Shown here in pieces: positions 63,285 to 64,000 of a stretch of DNA of 64,000 nucleotides (the first letter of the stretch is position 1; each line of letters starts with the position of its first letter). Location: NCBI GenBank assembly GCA_046705265.1, contig JBJKQL010000103.1, positions 20,270 to 84,269 of the forward strand. Direction: 5' to 3'. This DNA comes from JAJYTL01 sp046705265 (GTDB taxonomy: Bacteria; Pseudomonadota; Alphaproteobacteria; Ferrovibrionales; Ferrovibrionaceae). Made by a program: the position numbers and the translations under genes. The notes under the pieces are model-generated. The model was not told the DNA's origin. It did not search any database and saw only the letters and a list, made by a program, of their open reading frames with translations.

Positions 63285-64000
63285 ATGAGACGGGGGACGC
63301 CCCGGCCAGCACCTTCGGGCACCGCCGCGATCACGTCGAGCGTCGGCATCTCGCAATTTATCACCGACGACAATCTCCTCGGCCGCGACTTCGCCGGTCC
63401 CAGTTGGATCAACTGGCGCACGACGCTGAAGGGCGCTTTCGGTGAACCGATGACCAGGACGGAGCGCGCGCGTTTCCGTGAACTCGCCGAGCGCAATCCC
63501 CCACGAAAACGAGTTAGGGAGTTATGGCTGGCGATTGGCAGGCGAGGCGGGAAGGACAGCATTGCCAGCGCCATTGCCGCCTACGCTTCCGTGTTCGGCG
63601 ATTTCTCGCGCTACTGCCGGCGTGGCGAACATCCGGCCGTCCTATGTCTCGCGGTGGATAAGAACCAGAGCCAGATCGTCTTTGCATATACCTCGGCGTA
63701 TTTCGAGCAGATCGAGTTGCTCCGGCCCTTCGTAAAGAAGATCACAGGCGAAAGCATCGAATTGACCAACGGCGTCGAGATCATCGTCGCGACCAATTCG
63801 TTCCGCGCGCTGAGAGGTAGGACGGTGGCGCTGGCGATTCTGGATGAATGCGCCTATTGGCGTTCGGAAGAATCCAGCAATCCCGATTTCGAGGTCTACG
63901 CCTCCTTGGTTCCCGCGCTCGCGACCCTGCGCCAGGCTGGCTCGATGATCGTTGGCATCAGCACCGTTTATCGTCGCGGTGGTTTGTTGTTCGACAAGTG
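63285..64000 (+). CDS. Phage terminase large subunit, N-terminal part
   Basis: The first 238 codons of a terminase large subunit; the gene continues past the window end. The ATPase site is visible: the Walker-A-like AIGRRGGKDSIASAIAA (about residues 82-98) and Walker B with catalytic Glu TVALAILDECAYW (about 180-192). GKD in place of GKS or GKT is seen in some terminases. The following motif SSNPDFEVYASLVPALATL and MIVGISTVYRRGGLLFDK matches the coupling region. AGGAG lies nine bases before ATG at 63285. The enzyme packages phage DNA; the nuclease domain is beyond the window. Confidence 0.88.
   Translation, partial: MRRGTPRPAPSGTAAITSSVGISQFITDDNLLGRDFAGPSWINWRTTLKGAFGEPMTRTERARFRELAERNPPRKRVRELWLAIGRRGGKDSIASAIAAYASVFGDFSRYCRRGEHPAVLCLAVDKNQSQIVFAYTSAYFEQIELLRPFVKKITGESIELTNGVEIIVATNSFRALRGRTVALAILDECAYWRSEESSNPDFEVYASLVPALATLRQAGSMIVGISTVYRRGGLLFDK

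Larger units (their letters stand above)
56841..64000 (+). mobile_element. Prophage or phage-derived integrative element, left end
   Basis: The element begins at a tRNA-Thr 3' fragment that serves as an attachment site, followed by a P4-type tyrosine integrase. It then holds an AlpA-like regulator, small genes, a helix-turn-helix protein with iterons, a secreted protein and the start of a terminase large subunit. The right end, including an expected intact tRNA-Thr copy, is outside the window. The flanking genes to the left are chromosomal. Gene density is low compared with the chromosome, with several intervals over 150 bp. Confidence 0.85.

Overview
The window looks like the chromosome of a GC-rich alphaproteobacterium, most plausibly of the Rhodospirillales type. 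The basis is gene content and context: groESL behind a degenerate CIRCE element, an Mla-type lipid transporter whose permease carries a STAS domain, an EipB/DUF1849 envelope protein, recG facing sdhE-mfd, a psd-pssA phospholipid pair, and a very large FAD/Fe-S oxidoreductase. No rRNA is present, so the genus cannot be named from the sequence.

Layout. 1-3 kb: the 3' end of gatB and a large patatin. 3-12.5 kb (minus strand): an amidase, gmk, and a seven-gene catabolic operon. That operon holds a GlcD-like flavoprotein, an MmgE/PrpD protein, two MaoC hydratases, an acyl-CoA dehydrogenase, a class III CoA-transferase and a CitE-like lyase, and its inventory resembles bacterial itaconate/mesaconate (citramalyl-CoA) pathways. 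13-15 kb: groES-groEL. 15.4-19 kb: mlaE-mlaF-mlaD plus an auxiliary lipoprotein. 19-25 kb: a 1173-residue multi-domain oxidoreductase, an IlvD/Edd dehydratase and a class I amidotransferase. 25-32 kb: sugar-acid and hydroxy-acid catabolism (Ldh2-type dehydrogenase, HpcH aldolase, a second IlvD/Edd dehydratase, a DenD-like dehydrogenase, a D-2-hydroxyacid dehydrogenase) with a GGDEF protein between them. 32-40.5 kb: eipB, a ROK kinase, an alpha/beta hydrolase, a second amidase, a four-PAS sensor kinase and a glycosyltransferase. 40.5-43.6 kb: a patatin, an acetoacetate-decarboxylase gene with two compensating frameshifts, and 3-hydroxybutyrate dehydrogenase, preceded by a palindrome over a consensus -10 box. 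43.7-56.7 kb: DUF502, recG, sdhE-mfd, a DsbA-like protein, a degenerate GGDEF protein, an SDR, a lipoprotein, psd-pssA-tusA, a macrodomain protein and a bacteriohemerythrin.

From about 56.84 kb to the window end lies one end of an integrated element. A minus-strand tRNA-Thr(UGU) fragment, exactly canonical positions 32 to 76, is cut at its anticodon loop and followed by repeats and a tyrosine integrase. Then come an AlpA-like regulator behind a perfect 20-bp palindrome, several small unknown genes (one with an in-frame 36-bp tandem duplication), a candidate small RNA, a helix-turn-helix protein followed directly by about 22-bp iteron-like repeats, a secreted glycine-rich protein on the opposite strand, and a phage terminase large subunit that runs off the window. 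This is a prophage or phage-derived element with a plasmid-like repeat cluster, and it is the least explained part of the window.

Most functions are family-level assignments from visible motifs and neighbourhood; nothing here was compared with a database.
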